Of a stretch of 64,000 nucleotides of DNA, positions 1-9,284 are shown one piece after another. How positions within the stretch are numbered: the stretch's first letter is position 1; every line of letters begins with the position of its first letter. The notes beneath the pieces were generated by a model. It was not told the DNA's origin, did not search any database, and saw only the letters and a list, made by a program, of their open reading frames with translations. Both the position numbers and the translations under genes were made by a program. Source of the DNA: Clostridia bacterium (lineage in GTDB: Bacteria > Bacillota > Clostridia > Lachnospirales > Cellulosilyticaceae). Where the stretch lies: contig JARBUI010000010.1 of the NCBI GenBank assembly GCA_029239755.1, positions 46,528 through 110,527 of the forward strand, written 5' to 3'.

Positions 1-1
1 G

Positions 2-760
2 CGTGGAGTTGCACTTATTGTTTTAGATGGGCTTACTATTTCAGCGCTGCCTGAAAACTTCTTAGTACTTTTTAACAGCTATATTCCAGACGTTTTTGGC
101 GGTGAACTTAATGTGCTCTGTATCGTTACGGGAATTGCTATATGCGCCATTTACATAGTTTCAAATATACTTAATCGATTTGATAAGGCTAAAAAAGGTT
201 ATGAATTAGAATCTATGGCTGTTTTAATAGGGAAAACAGTTGTTATTTGTGTTGCTGTTTTAGCTACAGCTTACTCATTGGCTCAGTATAAAGGTATTCC
301 AGCCATTTTAATTTTACTTGCAGTTATTGTTTTAGCCTATGCTTATTATACTTCTAAAACTGTTCCAGGCCGTCATCTTTATGCACTGGGGGGGAATGAA
401 AAAGCGGCTAGGCTTTCTGGTATTAACACAAATAAAGTGCTTTTTGCTACCTATGTTAATATGGCTTTCCTAAGCGCTGTAGCAGCGCTTGCATGTGTGG
501 CACGTTTTAACTCTGCTGCACCTACAGCTGGAACAAACTATGAACTAGATGCTATTGGTGCTTGTTTTATTGGCGGGGCTTCTGCTTATGGCGGTACTGG
601 AACAGTAGGCGGAGCAGTAGTTGGAGCCATTTTTATGGGAGTTCTCAATAATGGTATGTCTATTATGGGTATTGACTCAAACTATCAAAAAGCAGTAAAA
701 GGACTTGTCCTGCTAGCTGCTGTTGCATTTGATGTACTATCTAAAAAAAGAAGTAAATAG
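2..760 (+). CDS. Sugar ABC transporter permease (XylH/MglC-like), 5' end outside window
   Basis: Membrane permease of a ribose/xylose/galactose-type ABC importer. The frame is open from the second base of the window, so the N-terminus and start codon are missing; about 252 residues remain. What is visible is a series of hydrophobic segments, a loop with the motif GRHLYALGGNEKAARLSGI that is typical of BPD_transp_2 permeases (the ATPase-contact region), and a glycine-rich FIGGASAYGGTGTVGGAVVG segment near the C-terminus. XylH-like proteins end in the same way, with a short basic tail (here KKRSK). The ATPase and binding-protein genes would lie upstream of the window. A chemoreceptor gene follows after 26 nt, probably in the same transcript. 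The family is clear; the exact sugar cannot be told. Confidence 0.9.
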   Translation, partial: RGVALIVLDGLTISALPENFLVLFNSYIPDVFGGELNVLCIVTGIAICAIYIVSNILNRFDKAKKGYELESMAVLIGKTVVICVAVLATAYSLAQYKGIPAILILLAVIVLAYAYYTSKTVPGRHLYALGGNEKAARLSGINTNKVLFATYVNMAFLSAVAALACVARFNSAAPTAGTNYELDAIGACFIGGASAYGGTGTVGGAVVGAIFMGVLNNGMSIMGIDSNYQKAVKGLVLLAAVAFDVLSKKRSK

Positions 761-786
761 TCAGTGATAAATAAGGGGATGAGGAT

Positions 787-2805
787 ATGCTGTTAGGTTT
801 TAAGGAACGTAAGAAAACTTTATCATCAGATACCAAATTTGTGCCTATTAAAAGGAGCTTAATCACAATTTGTATTCTATTTGCTATTATCCCGCTCCTT
901 ATTGTTAATTACTTGTCCTATTCTATTTCAAAAAACGCACTTAAGACCACAAGCAAACAGTTAACAGTACAAATGGTTAACCAGGTAGGAATTAATGCAA
1001 ATAGCTTTATAAAGGAGATTGAAAACAATATCACGGAATTTATTGTATCTGACCTTGTACAAAGCAATACCTTAGCACATTATTTCTCGCTTGATCCTGC
1101 AGACAAACGTGATGCAGAGCAGCGTATCACTAAGGCAATGACTTCTTTGGAAAGCTTAAATGATAAGATTACAGGTGTAGATATCATCTTTGGAGAAGGA
1201 GATGTTCTTTCAAACAGAGCAAGTTTAAATAAGCAAGATATTCTTAAACTGAAGGACTTAAGTGAGGGCGGAAAGCTTGTGTGGAAAAGAGGCTTAGGTG
1301 ATTCATCTCGTTCACTCTATGTGGTAAGAGATGTTATTGCATCCTCTAATAAAGGAACGTGTACTGTTTGTGTAGAAATAAATCCAGAAAGTATTTCTTC
1401 TGTTTTTGATAGCGTTGAACTGCTTGAAGGCTCTGCACTTACCCTTACTGATAGCAGTAAAAATATTATTCACAGCAATCAATCTGAGAATTCTGCTTCA
1501 AATGAAGCACTTAGGCCTTTCTTGGATGATCAAAAAGATACTGATACACTCTTTAGTGAAGGAACCTTAACAACCTATGTTACGCTCGTAAATGGATGGA
1601 AATTAGCGGCGCAAATTCCTGAACGCTCTCTTACTAAACAACTTGCTGGAGTTACTATCTATATTTTTATTCTTATTATAGTTACTTCATTTATAGCTGT
1701 TATAGTAGGACTGACTGTTGCAAAGAAGTTTTCAGTTCCGATTGTTACACTCATGAAATGTATGAAAAAGGCAGAAGAAGGGGATTTGACCATTCAAGTT
1801 GAGCCAATGGGCAATAATGAAATTACTAAGCTGTGTGTAAGTTTTAATTATATGATTACGAATATACGTGGCCTAATTAAAGAGACAAAAAAAGTTATTG
1901 ATAACAGTTTAGAGGACAGTAAAGTTTTAGCGGAGTCCACACAATACTCAGTAGAAACTTTTGATCAATTAGCTCATTCAGTAAATAATATTGCTGCCGG
2001 TACAGTAGCGCAGGCTGCTAATGCTCAAAAAGGAGCACTCGCTATGGAGAATTTATCTAATGGGATTTCCAGGGTGATAGAAAAAAGCAGCACTATTTAT
2101 GAAAACAATCAGGGGGTAAAGGCACTCATCCAAGAAGCTACGGATTGTATTGAACGTTTAAAGGCAACCATGGTTTCTTCTGTAAAAATGTTTACACATA
2201 TTGAAAGCAGCATTTTGGAGCTTGGCAGGTTAAATAAGGGTATTGAAGAGATGATTCTGCTCGTAAACAGTATTAGTAATCAAACTAATCTTTTAGCACT
2301 TAATGCAAGTATTGAAGCAGCTCGTGCTGGAGAAGCGGGTAAAGGGTTTGCTGTAGTAGCTAACGAAGTAAGAAATTTAGCAGAGCAGTCCAGAGTTTCG
2401 ACAGCTAAGGTGCAGCAGACGCTTAATAAAATCCAAGATAAAAATCTGAGTACAAATCAGCTTATCAAGGACTCAGGTACTATTTTCAGCAGCCAGGAAG
2501 AAGCTGTTGCGAGAGCTTCTGATATCTTCTCCAGTATCATACAAACACTCAGAATGATGGATGCTGAAGTAGGAGAAATTAATGATCAGATCCAAGACAT
2601 TAGGGTGTTAAAGGATGAAACACTTATAGAAATAACTCATATTACTTCTATTACGGAGGAATCTGCGGTTGCTACTGAGGAAGTGAACGCTTTGAGTGAT
2701 GAACAGACAAATGTCATCAAGAACTTGTCCAGCCTTTCTCAAAGATTGACCGCTACCATGGAAAACCTTAATTTTTCTATTCGATCTTTTAAATTAAATA
2801 CTTGA
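787..2805 (+). CDS. Methyl-accepting chemotaxis protein
   Basis: Transmembrane chemoreceptor of 672 residues. A first membrane segment lies at about residues 24-46, then an extracellular sensor region of about 240 residues (probably Cache-like, not identified further), a second membrane segment at about 288-312, a HAMP linker, and a long coiled-coil signalling domain. The signalling hairpin tip contains [19 protein letters not shown] near residue 500, the part that contacts CheA/CheW. It has its own ribosome site (GGGGATGAGG) and is followed by a strong terminator, so it is the last gene of the upstream sugar ABC transcript. Sensing of that transporter's sugar or its binding protein is plausible from position only. 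Confidence 0.93.
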   Translation: MLLGFKERKKTLSSDTKFVPIKRSLITICILFAIIPLLIVNYLSYSISKNALKTTSKQLTVQMVNQVGINANSFIKEIENNITEFIVSDLVQSNTLAHYFSLDPADKRDAEQRITKAMTSLESLNDKITGVDIIFGEGDVLSNRASLNKQDILKLKDLSEGGKLVWKRGLGDSSRSLYVVRDVIASSNKGTCTVCVEINPESISSVFDSVELLEGSALTLTDSSKNIIHSNQSENSASNEALRPFLDDQKDTDTLFSEGTLTTYVTLVNGWKLAAQIPERSLTKQLAGVTIYIFILIIVTSFIAVIVGLTVAKKFSVPIVTLMKCMKKAEEGDLTIQVEPMGNNEITKLCVSFNYMITNIRGLIKETKKVIDNSLEDSKVLAESTQYSVETFDQLAHSVNNIAAGTVAQAANAQKGALAMENLSNGISRVIEKSSTIYENNQGVKALIQEATDCIERLKATMVSSVKMFTHIESSILELGRLNKGIEEMILLVNSISNQTNLLALNASIEAARAGEAGKGFAVVANEVRNLAEQSRVSTAKVQQTLNKIQDKNLSTNQLIKDSGTIFSSQEEAVARASDIFSSIIQTLRMMDAEVGEINDQIQDIRVLKDETLIEITHITSITEESAVATEEVNALSDEQTNVIKNLSSLSQRLTATMENLNFSIRSFKLNT

Positions 2806-2808
2806 AAT

Positions 2809-2864
2809 AAAATTCTGCCCCACTATTAAAAAGGACATTTAAATAGTGGGGCAGAATTTTATTA
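2809..2864 (+). terminator. Rho-independent terminator after chemoreceptor gene
   Basis: A 19-bp perfect stem (arms 2809-2827 and 2842-2860) has a 14-nt loop and a T-rich 3' side. It closes the ABC permease/chemoreceptor transcript. Confidence 0.9.
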
Positions 2865-2915
2865 CGAAACTTATAAGTAGAAAATATTTTGTCTAATTTT
2901 TTTATAATTTCTAAA

Positions 2916-2944
2916 TTGTTACCTCAAGAGAAGCATGTTAAAAT
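2916..2944 (+). promoter_or_regulatory. Sigma70-type promoter of the GH1 gene
   Basis: TTGTTA, a 17-nt spacer, then TAAAAT. The expected transcript start is near 2951, about 40 nt before the GH1 start codon. The position just after the preceding terminator supports it. Confidence 0.7.
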
Positions 2945-2992
2945 CAATCTATAGAAATAAAATATTAGAGGAAAAAGGATGGATTGACAAAT

Positions 2993-4351
2993 ATGAGTTT
3001 TCCAAAGGATTTTATATGGGGGGCAGCAACTGCTTCTTACCAAATTGAAGGGGCCGCCTATGAGGATGGTAAAGGCTTATCAATATGGGATGTTTTCTGT
3101 AAGGAAAAAGGCAGGGTTTTTGAAGGACATTCAGGAGATATAGCCTGTGATCACTATCATAGGATGAAAGAAGATGTCAAAATGATGGCAGATATGGGCC
3201 TTAAAGCCTATAGGTTTTCGATTTCTTGGCCTAGAGTTCTACCAAATGGTATAGGGGAGGTCAATGAAAAAGGGCTTCAGTTTTATTCGGATTTAGTAGA
3301 TGAGCTTATAAAGAATGGCATTACCCCTTATGCAACTTTATACCATTGGGATTATCCTTATGAACTCCAAAAAAGAGGTGGGTGGCTTAATCCAGACAGT
3401 CCGAGGTGGTTTGAAGCATATACTAAGGTTGTAGCAGGAAGGTTGGGAGACAGACTTAAATATTACTTTACATTAAATGAACCTCAATGCTTTATTGGTA
3501 TTTCAGTTGTAGATACTGCACATGCTCCGGGGATTGCCTATCCTGTAAAGGATACCCTGCAAATGGCTCATAATGTTTTGTTAGGCCATGGAAGAGCAGT
3601 AAAGGCATTAAGAGAGGCAGTAAAGGACTGCAAAATTGGCTATGCACCAACTGGAAATAGCTTTTATCCAGCTACTGACAAGGAAGCAGATATAGAAGCC
3701 GCACGTTATGCAACATTTGATACAAGACCAGATAATTGGCACTTTAGTATAGGCTGGTGGAGTGACCCTGTAATGCTCGGGGCTTACCCTAAAGAAGCAG
3801 CAGAGCAGTTTGGAGAACTTATGCCTGAGGTAGGGGCAGATGATATGGCACTTATCAGCCAGCCACTTGATTATTATGGACAAAATATTTATCAATCAGC
3901 ACCAGTTAGAGCTGATGGCAAGGGTGGTTTTGAAAGAGTAAAGGGAATGATTGGACATCCCAAAACAGCAATAGGCTGGCCGGTAACGCCAAAGAGTCTC
4001 TATTGGCTGCCAAAGTTTTTATATGAGCGCTATCAAACACCTATTATGATTACAGAGAATGGTATGTCATGTCATGATACTGTGTCTTTGGATGGCAAAG
4101 TTCATGATCCGAATAGAATTGATTTTTTAAACCGCTATTTATTGGAGCTTAAGAAATCTATTGAAGACGGAATAGATGTAAAAGGGTATTTGCAGTGGAG
4201 TTTAATGGATAACTTTGAATGGGCAAATGGCTATAATGATCGGTTTGGGCTTGTGTATGTAGACTATGAAACGCAAGAGAGAATTTTAAAAGATAGTGCG
4301 CTGTGGTATAAAGATGTCATAAAAACAAATGGGAAAATTTTAGAGATATGA
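2993..4351 (+). CDS. GH1 family beta-glucosidase
   Basis: Cytoplasmic retaining beta-glycosidase, 452 residues, full length for family GH1. It opens with the classical N-terminus FPKDFIWGAATASYQIEG. The acid/base glutamate lies in TLNEPQ (about residue 162) and the nucleophile in ITENGMS (about residue 354). Active on beta-glucosides such as cellobiose. A 6-phospho-beta-glucosidase role is less likely because no PTS gene for it is adjacent, though I cannot exclude it. ATG at 2993 gives the family-standard MSFPKDF start; an in-frame TTG at 2984 is an alternative and lies too close to the AAAGGA. It is monocistronic, between its own promoter and terminator. Confidence 0.95.
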   Translation: MSFPKDFIWGAATASYQIEGAAYEDGKGLSIWDVFCKEKGRVFEGHSGDIACDHYHRMKEDVKMMADMGLKAYRFSISWPRVLPNGIGEVNEKGLQFYSDLVDELIKNGITPYATLYHWDYPYELQKRGGWLNPDSPRWFEAYTKVVAGRLGDRLKYYFTLNEPQCFIGISVVDTAHAPGIAYPVKDTLQMAHNVLLGHGRAVKALREAVKDCKIGYAPTGNSFYPATDKEADIEAARYATFDTRPDNWHFSIGWWSDPVMLGAYPKEAAEQFGELMPEVGADDMALISQPLDYYGQNIYQSAPVRADGKGGFERVKGMIGHPKTAIGWPVTPKSLYWLPKFLYERYQTPIMITENGMSCHDTVSLDGKVHDPNRIDFLNRYLLELKKSIEDGIDVKGYLQWSLMDNFEWANGYNDRFGLVYVDYETQERILKDSALWYKDVIKTNGKILEI

Positions 4352-4377
4352 AATAACTTTCATATCTCTATTTTTTT
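4342..4377 (+). terminator. Terminator overlapping the GH1 stop codon
   Basis: A 12-bp stem (AGAGATATGAAA with TTTCATATCTCT) is followed by a run of seven T. The 5' arm contains the last codons and the TGA stop of the GH1 gene. Confidence 0.9.
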
Positions 4378-4572
4378 GTGTGATATCTAGAATAAAAAGT
4401 TGGACGTCTTAATAATATGTATATCATATGCTTCAAAAATATAGTTTTAAGATTGTTTTTGTTCATTCTGCATACACAAAATCTAAACCCAATAACAGTG
4501 GAAATGGCCCTGTAACCGACTTATACTGAGATTACAGAGGATCATTTGCTGTATCACGAAAGAGGTGATTTC

Positions 4573-6636
4573 ATGCAAGTAATTGAAAAGCGCGCATTCA
4601 ATTTACTGCAGTATATTCTGTCAAGCCGGTCTTATTCTTTGGAAAAGGCAAAGAGCAAACTGGCCTGCACCGAACGTCAGATAAGCTATGACCTCCAAAA
4701 AATCAATGACATGCTAAAAGCTAAGGATATTTCACCCATTAAACTTTCTCACAGCCGCTTTTTGATATCTGATGAAACAAAAGAAGCGGTCAGAATACTG
4801 AATATACCGACAGAAAATTTTATCATAAGCGGAGAAAATAAGATATGGCTCTGCTGCCTCATGATTTTTACTAGAAAGGAACCTCTAGGACTAAATCACT
4901 TTATTGTAGACTTCAAGTGCAGTAAAAGTACGATTTTGGCAGATTTAAAGAAACTTGGCAAAATCGCAGCTAATTACCGTGTTGCTCTAAGTTATACCCG
5001 AAAGCAGGGCTATTATTTTATAGGCAGTGCAAAAAATATCAGAACATTGATTCTTTATGCAATCTCCAGTATGAAAGACAATTATCTCTGCAAAGAACAG
5101 ATCGCCTTGGCACTCCAGGATAAATCGTATTTGGAGAAGCATAAAAAAACTGAGTGCATCATTGGGGAAGTTATTAAGCGGTTTAATCTGCCTGTCATCA
5201 GTGAATATTTGACCCAGGCCATTTATTTTATCAGTATATTACCTTACCATTGTCAGGCCCTTTCCTATCAGGCGGTATCTTTTAGTGAACATTTATGGAT
5301 GCACCTGCCTCTTTACTCAGCGGCAACCGGGCTTCATAAGGCTCTTGACCCAGTTATTCCTGAAACAGAAGTAGAATATCTGTTTATCCTTCTTCTAAGT
5401 ATGACCTTAGGTAATGAAATATATTTTCAGATATACAGTAAAGAAAGTCTGTTTCTGAAAGAATTATCCTATGAACTTGCTAATAGGTTTGAAGCTGTAA
5501 CTGGGAATTGTTTTAAAGATAAAGAAAAAGTGGCAAAAAATATGCTTATGCATCTTCAGCCAGCCTATTTCCGTTTAAAATATGGCATTCCTGTTGTCAA
5601 CCCTATCTTAGATCAAATTAAAAAGGACTACGGTGATATGTTTTCAATCTGCAGATTAGTACTAGAGCCATTATCTGATTATGTAGATTCTTTTATTCCA
5701 GATGATGAGATCGGGTACATAGCCATTCATTTCCTTGCTATGCTGGAAACTTATGAACCAGATAGAATGCGAAAACGGGCCATCATTGTCTGTCAAAACG
5801 GACTGGCAAGTTCAGTCATGATGAAAAATCAGCTCACCAAAATGTTTCCAGAAATATTATTTCTTGACCCATGTAATCTAGAAGAATTCGACTACATTTC
5901 ATCTGAAAGTTACGACATCATATTTTCGGCCACGAAAGATATGTTAGATAGACCCAATAAACATGTATTTTTTATATCACCTATTTTGACGGCGGATGAA
6001 AAGTTTACCTTAGCTGAGGAAGTCTACTCTTCTGTATTCGGTGTAAAGAGAGAGAGTATAACGGTAAATACCCTATTAAACATTATTACTGACTACGCCC
6101 AAATTTTTGACCTAGGTGGACTGACCGATGCTTTACAAAAACATTTGATCCCCAAATATAAATTAGAGAGAAGGGGTGGATTGCCTGTGCTTAAAGACTT
6201 GCTCACGGAAGCTACCATCCGGTTTGCTGACCATGTCTCTGACTGGGAAGAAGCCATTTGGCTGGGAGCTAGGCCTCTTTTAGAAAACGGAGCTATTGAG
6301 AAATCCTATGTGGAGGCAATGATTTCTAATGTAAAAACCCATGGTCCTTATATTGTGATCTGTCCTCTGATAGCCATTCCACATGCCGAGAACAAGGTGG
6401 GAGTGCTGAAAATGGGCATGAGTTTTCTAAAATTAAGGGAACCTGTAAATGTACTGAATAATCCTGATAAAGAGGTTAAACTTCTGATTACCTTAGCCGC
6501 AGTGGATAGTAAAACCCATTTAAAAGCACTAGCTCAGCTGTCTAATCTACTTAGCGATACTCAATCAAGGGAAGAGCTGATTGCATGTAGTACTACAGAA
6601 GAAGTACTTAAAATGTTGGAAACCGTACCAGAATAA
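4573..6636 (+). CDS. PRD-containing PTS transcriptional regulator with EIIB-like and EIIA domains (MtlR/LicR-like)
   Basis: Transcription regulator of 687 residues controlled by PTS phosphorylation. In order: N-terminal helix-turn-helix region (about 1-150), two PRD domains (about 180-390; conserved histidines are present), an EIIB-like domain with RAIIVCQNGLASS (Cys near 408), and a C-terminal EIIA domain of the fructose/mannitol type (about 535-687) with the phospho-acceptor histidine in IPHAEN (near 604). ATG 4573 is chosen because AGAGGTGA sits 4 nt before it; a longer TTG start at 4546 has no ribosome site. The next genes are EIIB and EIIC with no separate EIIA, so this EIIA domain may serve the transporter as well as regulation (inference). 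It most likely activates its own operon. Confidence 0.9.
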   Translation: MQVIEKRAFNLLQYILSSRSYSLEKAKSKLACTERQISYDLQKINDMLKAKDISPIKLSHSRFLISDETKEAVRILNIPTENFIISGENKIWLCCLMIFTRKEPLGLNHFIVDFKCSKSTILADLKKLGKIAANYRVALSYTRKQGYYFIGSAKNIRTLILYAISSMKDNYLCKEQIALALQDKSYLEKHKKTECIIGEVIKRFNLPVISEYLTQAIYFISILPYHCQALSYQAVSFSEHLWMHLPLYSAATGLHKALDPVIPETEVEYLFILLLSMTLGNEIYFQIYSKESLFLKELSYELANRFEAVTGNCFKDKEKVAKNMLMHLQPAYFRLKYGIPVVNPILDQIKKDYGDMFSICRLVLEPLSDYVDSFIPDDEIGYIAIHFLAMLETYEPDRMRKRAIIVCQNGLASSVMMKNQLTKMFPEILFLDPCNLEEFDYISSESYDIIFSATKDMLDRPNKHVFFISPILTADEKFTLAEEVYSSVFGVKRESITVNTLLNIITDYAQIFDLGGLTDALQKHLIPKYKLERRGGLPVLKDLLTEATIRFADHVSDWEEAIWLGARPLLENGAIEKSYVEAMISNVKTHGPYIVICPLIAIPHAENKVGVLKMGMSFLKLREPVNVLNNPDKEVKLLITLAAVDSKTHLKALAQLSNLLSDTQSREELIACSTTEEVLKMLETVPE

Positions 6637-6655
6637 AGAAAGGGAGGTGTTTTAC

Positions 6656-6937
6656 ATGAAGATTTTAGCAGTATGTGGAACTGGCCTTGGCAGCAGCTTC
6701 ATGGTGGAAATGAACATTCAAACCATTTTAAAGGAACTAGGAGCCAAGGACGTGGAGGTAGAACATAGTGATTTAGGGGCAGCTACTCCTGGAGCCGCAG
6801 ATATATTCATAGCTGGAAGGGATATTGCCATGGCTATGAAACATTTAGATAACGTGGTAGAACTTAATAATCTCTTAGACAAAAAAGAACTAAAAGAAAA
6901 AATCTCCACTGTTCTCAAGGCACGAAATATTATCTAA
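6656..6937 (+). CDS. PTS EIIB component, ascorbate/SgaB type
   Basis: Small cytoplasmic phosphocarrier of 93 residues that passes phosphate from EIIA to the sugar on EIIC. The phosphorylated cysteine is residue 7 in the P-loop-like ILAVCGTGLGSS, characteristic of the lactose/ascorbate EIIB fold. The start at 6656 follows AGGGAGGTG by 6 nt, whereas an upstream in-frame ATG overlaps the regulator gene and lacks a ribosome site. It is 19 nt after the regulator and 49 nt before EIIC, in one operon. Confidence 0.93.
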   Translation: MKILAVCGTGLGSSFMVEMNIQTILKELGAKDVEVEHSDLGAATPGAADIFIAGRDIAMAMKHLDNVVELNNLLDKKELKEKISTVLKARNII

Positions 6938-6986
6938 GAATAAAAATAGAAGATGTAATGTGATTCATTTAGGGGGGAGTAAAGAT

Positions 6987-8339
6987 ATGATAGTTTTAAA
7001 CTTTATTCAAGAAATTCTTTCTACACCGGCTGTTTTAGTAGCTGTTATGGCTCTTATAGGCCTTATGCTTCAGAAGAAACCTACATCAGATGTGGTAAGG
7101 GGAACCGTTAAATCTTTTTTGGGGTTTATTGTACTGTCAGCTGGGGCTGATGTCATTGTAACTTCTTTAATACCTTTTGGGGATATGTTTCAAACAGCTT
7201 TTCATACGCAAGGAGTAGTTCCAAATAATGAAGCTATTATTGCAGTTGCATTAAGAGACTATGGACAGATTACTGCCCTTATTATGTTCTTTGGTATGAT
7301 AGCTAATATTTTAATTGCACGTATTACGCGGTTTAAGTATGTCTTTTTGACAGGGCACCATACTCTTTATATGGCATGTATGATAGGGGTTATTCTTCTG
7401 ACCATAGGTATGAATCCTACAATGACGGTTGTGGTGGGTTCTGTTGCCCTTGGTATTGTGATGGTTCTTTTTCCAGCGATGGCACAGCCTACAATGAGGA
7501 TCCTGACTAAAACCGATGATGTGGCATTTGGTCACTTCAGTACAATAGGTTATTGGGCATCTGCTATGATTGGGAAATTAGTGGGCAAAAACTCTAAATC
7601 TACAGAAGAGCTTAACTTTCCTAAATCCTTAGCTTTTCTGCGTGACAGCTCAGTATCTATTTCTCTTACTATGGTCATTTTCTACATAGTTCTAGCACTG
7701 TTTTGCGGACCGGTTTATGTACAGAGTAATTTAAGTGGTGGAGCGAACTTTATTGTATTTGCTATTACAAAAGGTATTCAGTTTGCAGCAGGTGTATATA
7801 TTATTCTTCAGGGTGTTCGTCTGATTCTTGCAGAAATTGTTCCTGCATTTAAAGGAATTTCTGAAAAATTAATTCCTAATGCGCGTCCGGCTCTTGACTG
7901 CCCAGTAGTATATCCTTTTGCACCTAATGCTGTACTTATTGGATTTTTCTCCAGTTTTATCGGAGGTATCGTAGGTATGCTTCTGCTGGTTATAACCAAA
8001 GGAATCATTATCCTGCCTGGTGTTGTACCTCACTTTTTCTGCGGAGCCACTGCGGGGGTATTTGGTAATGCAACTGGCGGGGTAAAAGGATCAGTTTTAG
8101 GCTCTTTTGTTAACGGTCTGCTTCTTACTTTCGCTCCTCTTCTCATTATGCCGCTTCTTGGTGATTTAGGTTATGCAGGGACGACTTTCTCAGATCTAGA
8201 CTTTATCGCTACCGGATTTGCCCTAGGAAAAGCAGGACAGTTCGGAACGGTAGTTGCAACAGCTTTGGTATTTGGAGTGCTTGCGATTATGATTATAGCT
8301 ACTTATGTAAAGCCTAAAAAGAATAAAGAGATGCAATAA
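6987..8339 (+). CDS. PTS EIIC component, ascorbate family (UlaA-like)
   Basis: Membrane sugar channel of a PTS, 450 residues with 10 or more hydrophobic segments, resembling UlaA/SgaT. Typical pieces seen are the N-terminal LMLQKKPTSDVVRGTVKSF and the substrate-domain ITRFKYVFLTGHHTLYMAC. ATG 6987 has AGGGGGGAG 8 nt upstream; a longer GTG start at 6960 would put that site inside the gene. The downstream transketolase pair suggests that the imported sugar phosphate is a pentose or ketose entering the pentose phosphate pathway. UlaA relatives carry several substrates, so ascorbate itself is not established. Confidence 0.93.
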   Translation: MIVLNFIQEILSTPAVLVAVMALIGLMLQKKPTSDVVRGTVKSFLGFIVLSAGADVIVTSLIPFGDMFQTAFHTQGVVPNNEAIIAVALRDYGQITALIMFFGMIANILIARITRFKYVFLTGHHTLYMACMIGVILLTIGMNPTMTVVVGSVALGIVMVLFPAMAQPTMRILTKTDDVAFGHFSTIGYWASAMIGKLVGKNSKSTEELNFPKSLAFLRDSSVSISLTMVIFYIVLALFCGPVYVQSNLSGGANFIVFAITKGIQFAAGVYIILQGVRLILAEIVPAFKGISEKLIPNARPALDCPVVYPFAPNAVLIGFFSSFIGGIVGMLLLVITKGIIILPGVVPHFFCGATAGVFGNATGGVKGSVLGSFVNGLLLTFAPLLIMPLLGDLGYAGTTFSDLDFIATGFALGKAGQFGTVVATALVFGVLAIMIIATYVKPKKNKEMQ

Positions 8340-8350
8340 AGAGATGATAT

Positions 8351-8387
8351 TCGGGGCAATGGATAAAGGGTTTATCCGTTGCCCCGA
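8351..8387 (+). promoter_or_regulatory. Intercistronic hairpin between EIIC and transketolase
   Basis: A 17-bp stem with one G-U pair (8351-8367 with 8371-8387) and a 3-nt loop, with no T-run after it. It is therefore not a classical terminator. It more likely protects or separates the PTS part of the mRNA from the transketolase part. Confidence 0.7.
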
Positions 8388-8414
8388 TAGCTATGGAAGG
8401 GAGTCGTAAATAGT

Positions 8415-9284
8415 ATGAATACACAGATTATGGATAAACAGGAAATCAGGAGTCTTGAGTTGTTTGCAAAAAAGATAAGGCTCAATATGATAAAATCTTT
8501 GTTTAACCTAGGGTTTGGTCATTATGGAGGCAGCCTCTCCATCGTAGAAACCCTAGCGGTACTTTATGGCAAAGTTATGCATATCGATCCCCAAAATCCA
8601 AACCTTGTAGAGAGAGATTATTTCATACTTTCAAAAGGGCATGCAGGACCTGCTTATTATGCGGCATTGGCGCTCACCGGGTACTTTAACTTGGATAGAC
8701 TTTATACCCTAAATCAATTTGGAACAAAACTGCCCAGCCACCCAGACAGGAGACTGACACCAGGTGTGGATATGACTACTGGCTCTTTAGGTCAGGGAAT
8801 CAGTGCAGCCTGCGGAGTGGCAAAATCTTTTCAGATGGATAGGACTAAGCAATATGTTTACTGTATTGTAGGGGATGGAGAACTGAATGAGGGGCAGTGC
8901 TGGGAAGCTTTTCAATTTGCAGCTCATAACAAGCTAGATCATCTTATAGTTTTTTTAGATGAAAATAAAAAACAGCTGGATGGGCCTACTCATGAGGTTT
9001 GCCAAACCTATGACTACGCTGAGAAACTCCGGGCTTTTGGTTTTGATACCCAAAAGGTGGACGGAAAAAGTGTAGAGAAAATTGTTATGGCTGTTGAAGA
9101 AGCTAAGAAGACGACAGGCAAGCCGCATATTATCATTCTGGATACTGTAAAAGGCCAAGGGTTTCCTTACTTGGAACAAAAGGAAGATAACCATCATGTG
9201 CGTCCTACAGAAAATGAGAAGGAGATCATCCGTCAGTTTATCGAAGAGTTGGAACAGAAAATAGGAGGGGATAAAGATGCTTAA
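8415..9284 (+). CDS. Transketolase, N-terminal subunit
   Basis: Thiamine-diphosphate-binding half of a split transketolase, 289 residues. The ThDP/Mg site motif GDGELNEGQ is present, and so are the family residues in SKGHAGPAYYAAL and the TGSLGQGISAA segment. It moves two-carbon units between sugar phosphates in the non-oxidative pentose phosphate pathway. Its stop overlaps the start of the C-terminal subunit gene by 8 nt, so the two are translationally coupled. Its place behind PTS EIIB/EIIC genes suggests a catabolic rather than housekeeping copy. Confidence 0.95.
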   Translation: MNTQIMDKQEIRSLELFAKKIRLNMIKSLFNLGFGHYGGSLSIVETLAVLYGKVMHIDPQNPNLVERDYFILSKGHAGPAYYAALALTGYFNLDRLYTLNQFGTKLPSHPDRRLTPGVDMTTGSLGQGISAACGVAKSFQMDRTKQYVYCIVGDGELNEGQCWEAFQFAAHNKLDHLIVFLDENKKQLDGPTHEVCQTYDYAEKLRAFGFDTQKVDGKSVEKIVMAVEEAKKTTGKPHIIILDTVKGQGFPYLEQKEDNHHVRPTENEKEIIRQFIEELEQKIGGDKDA

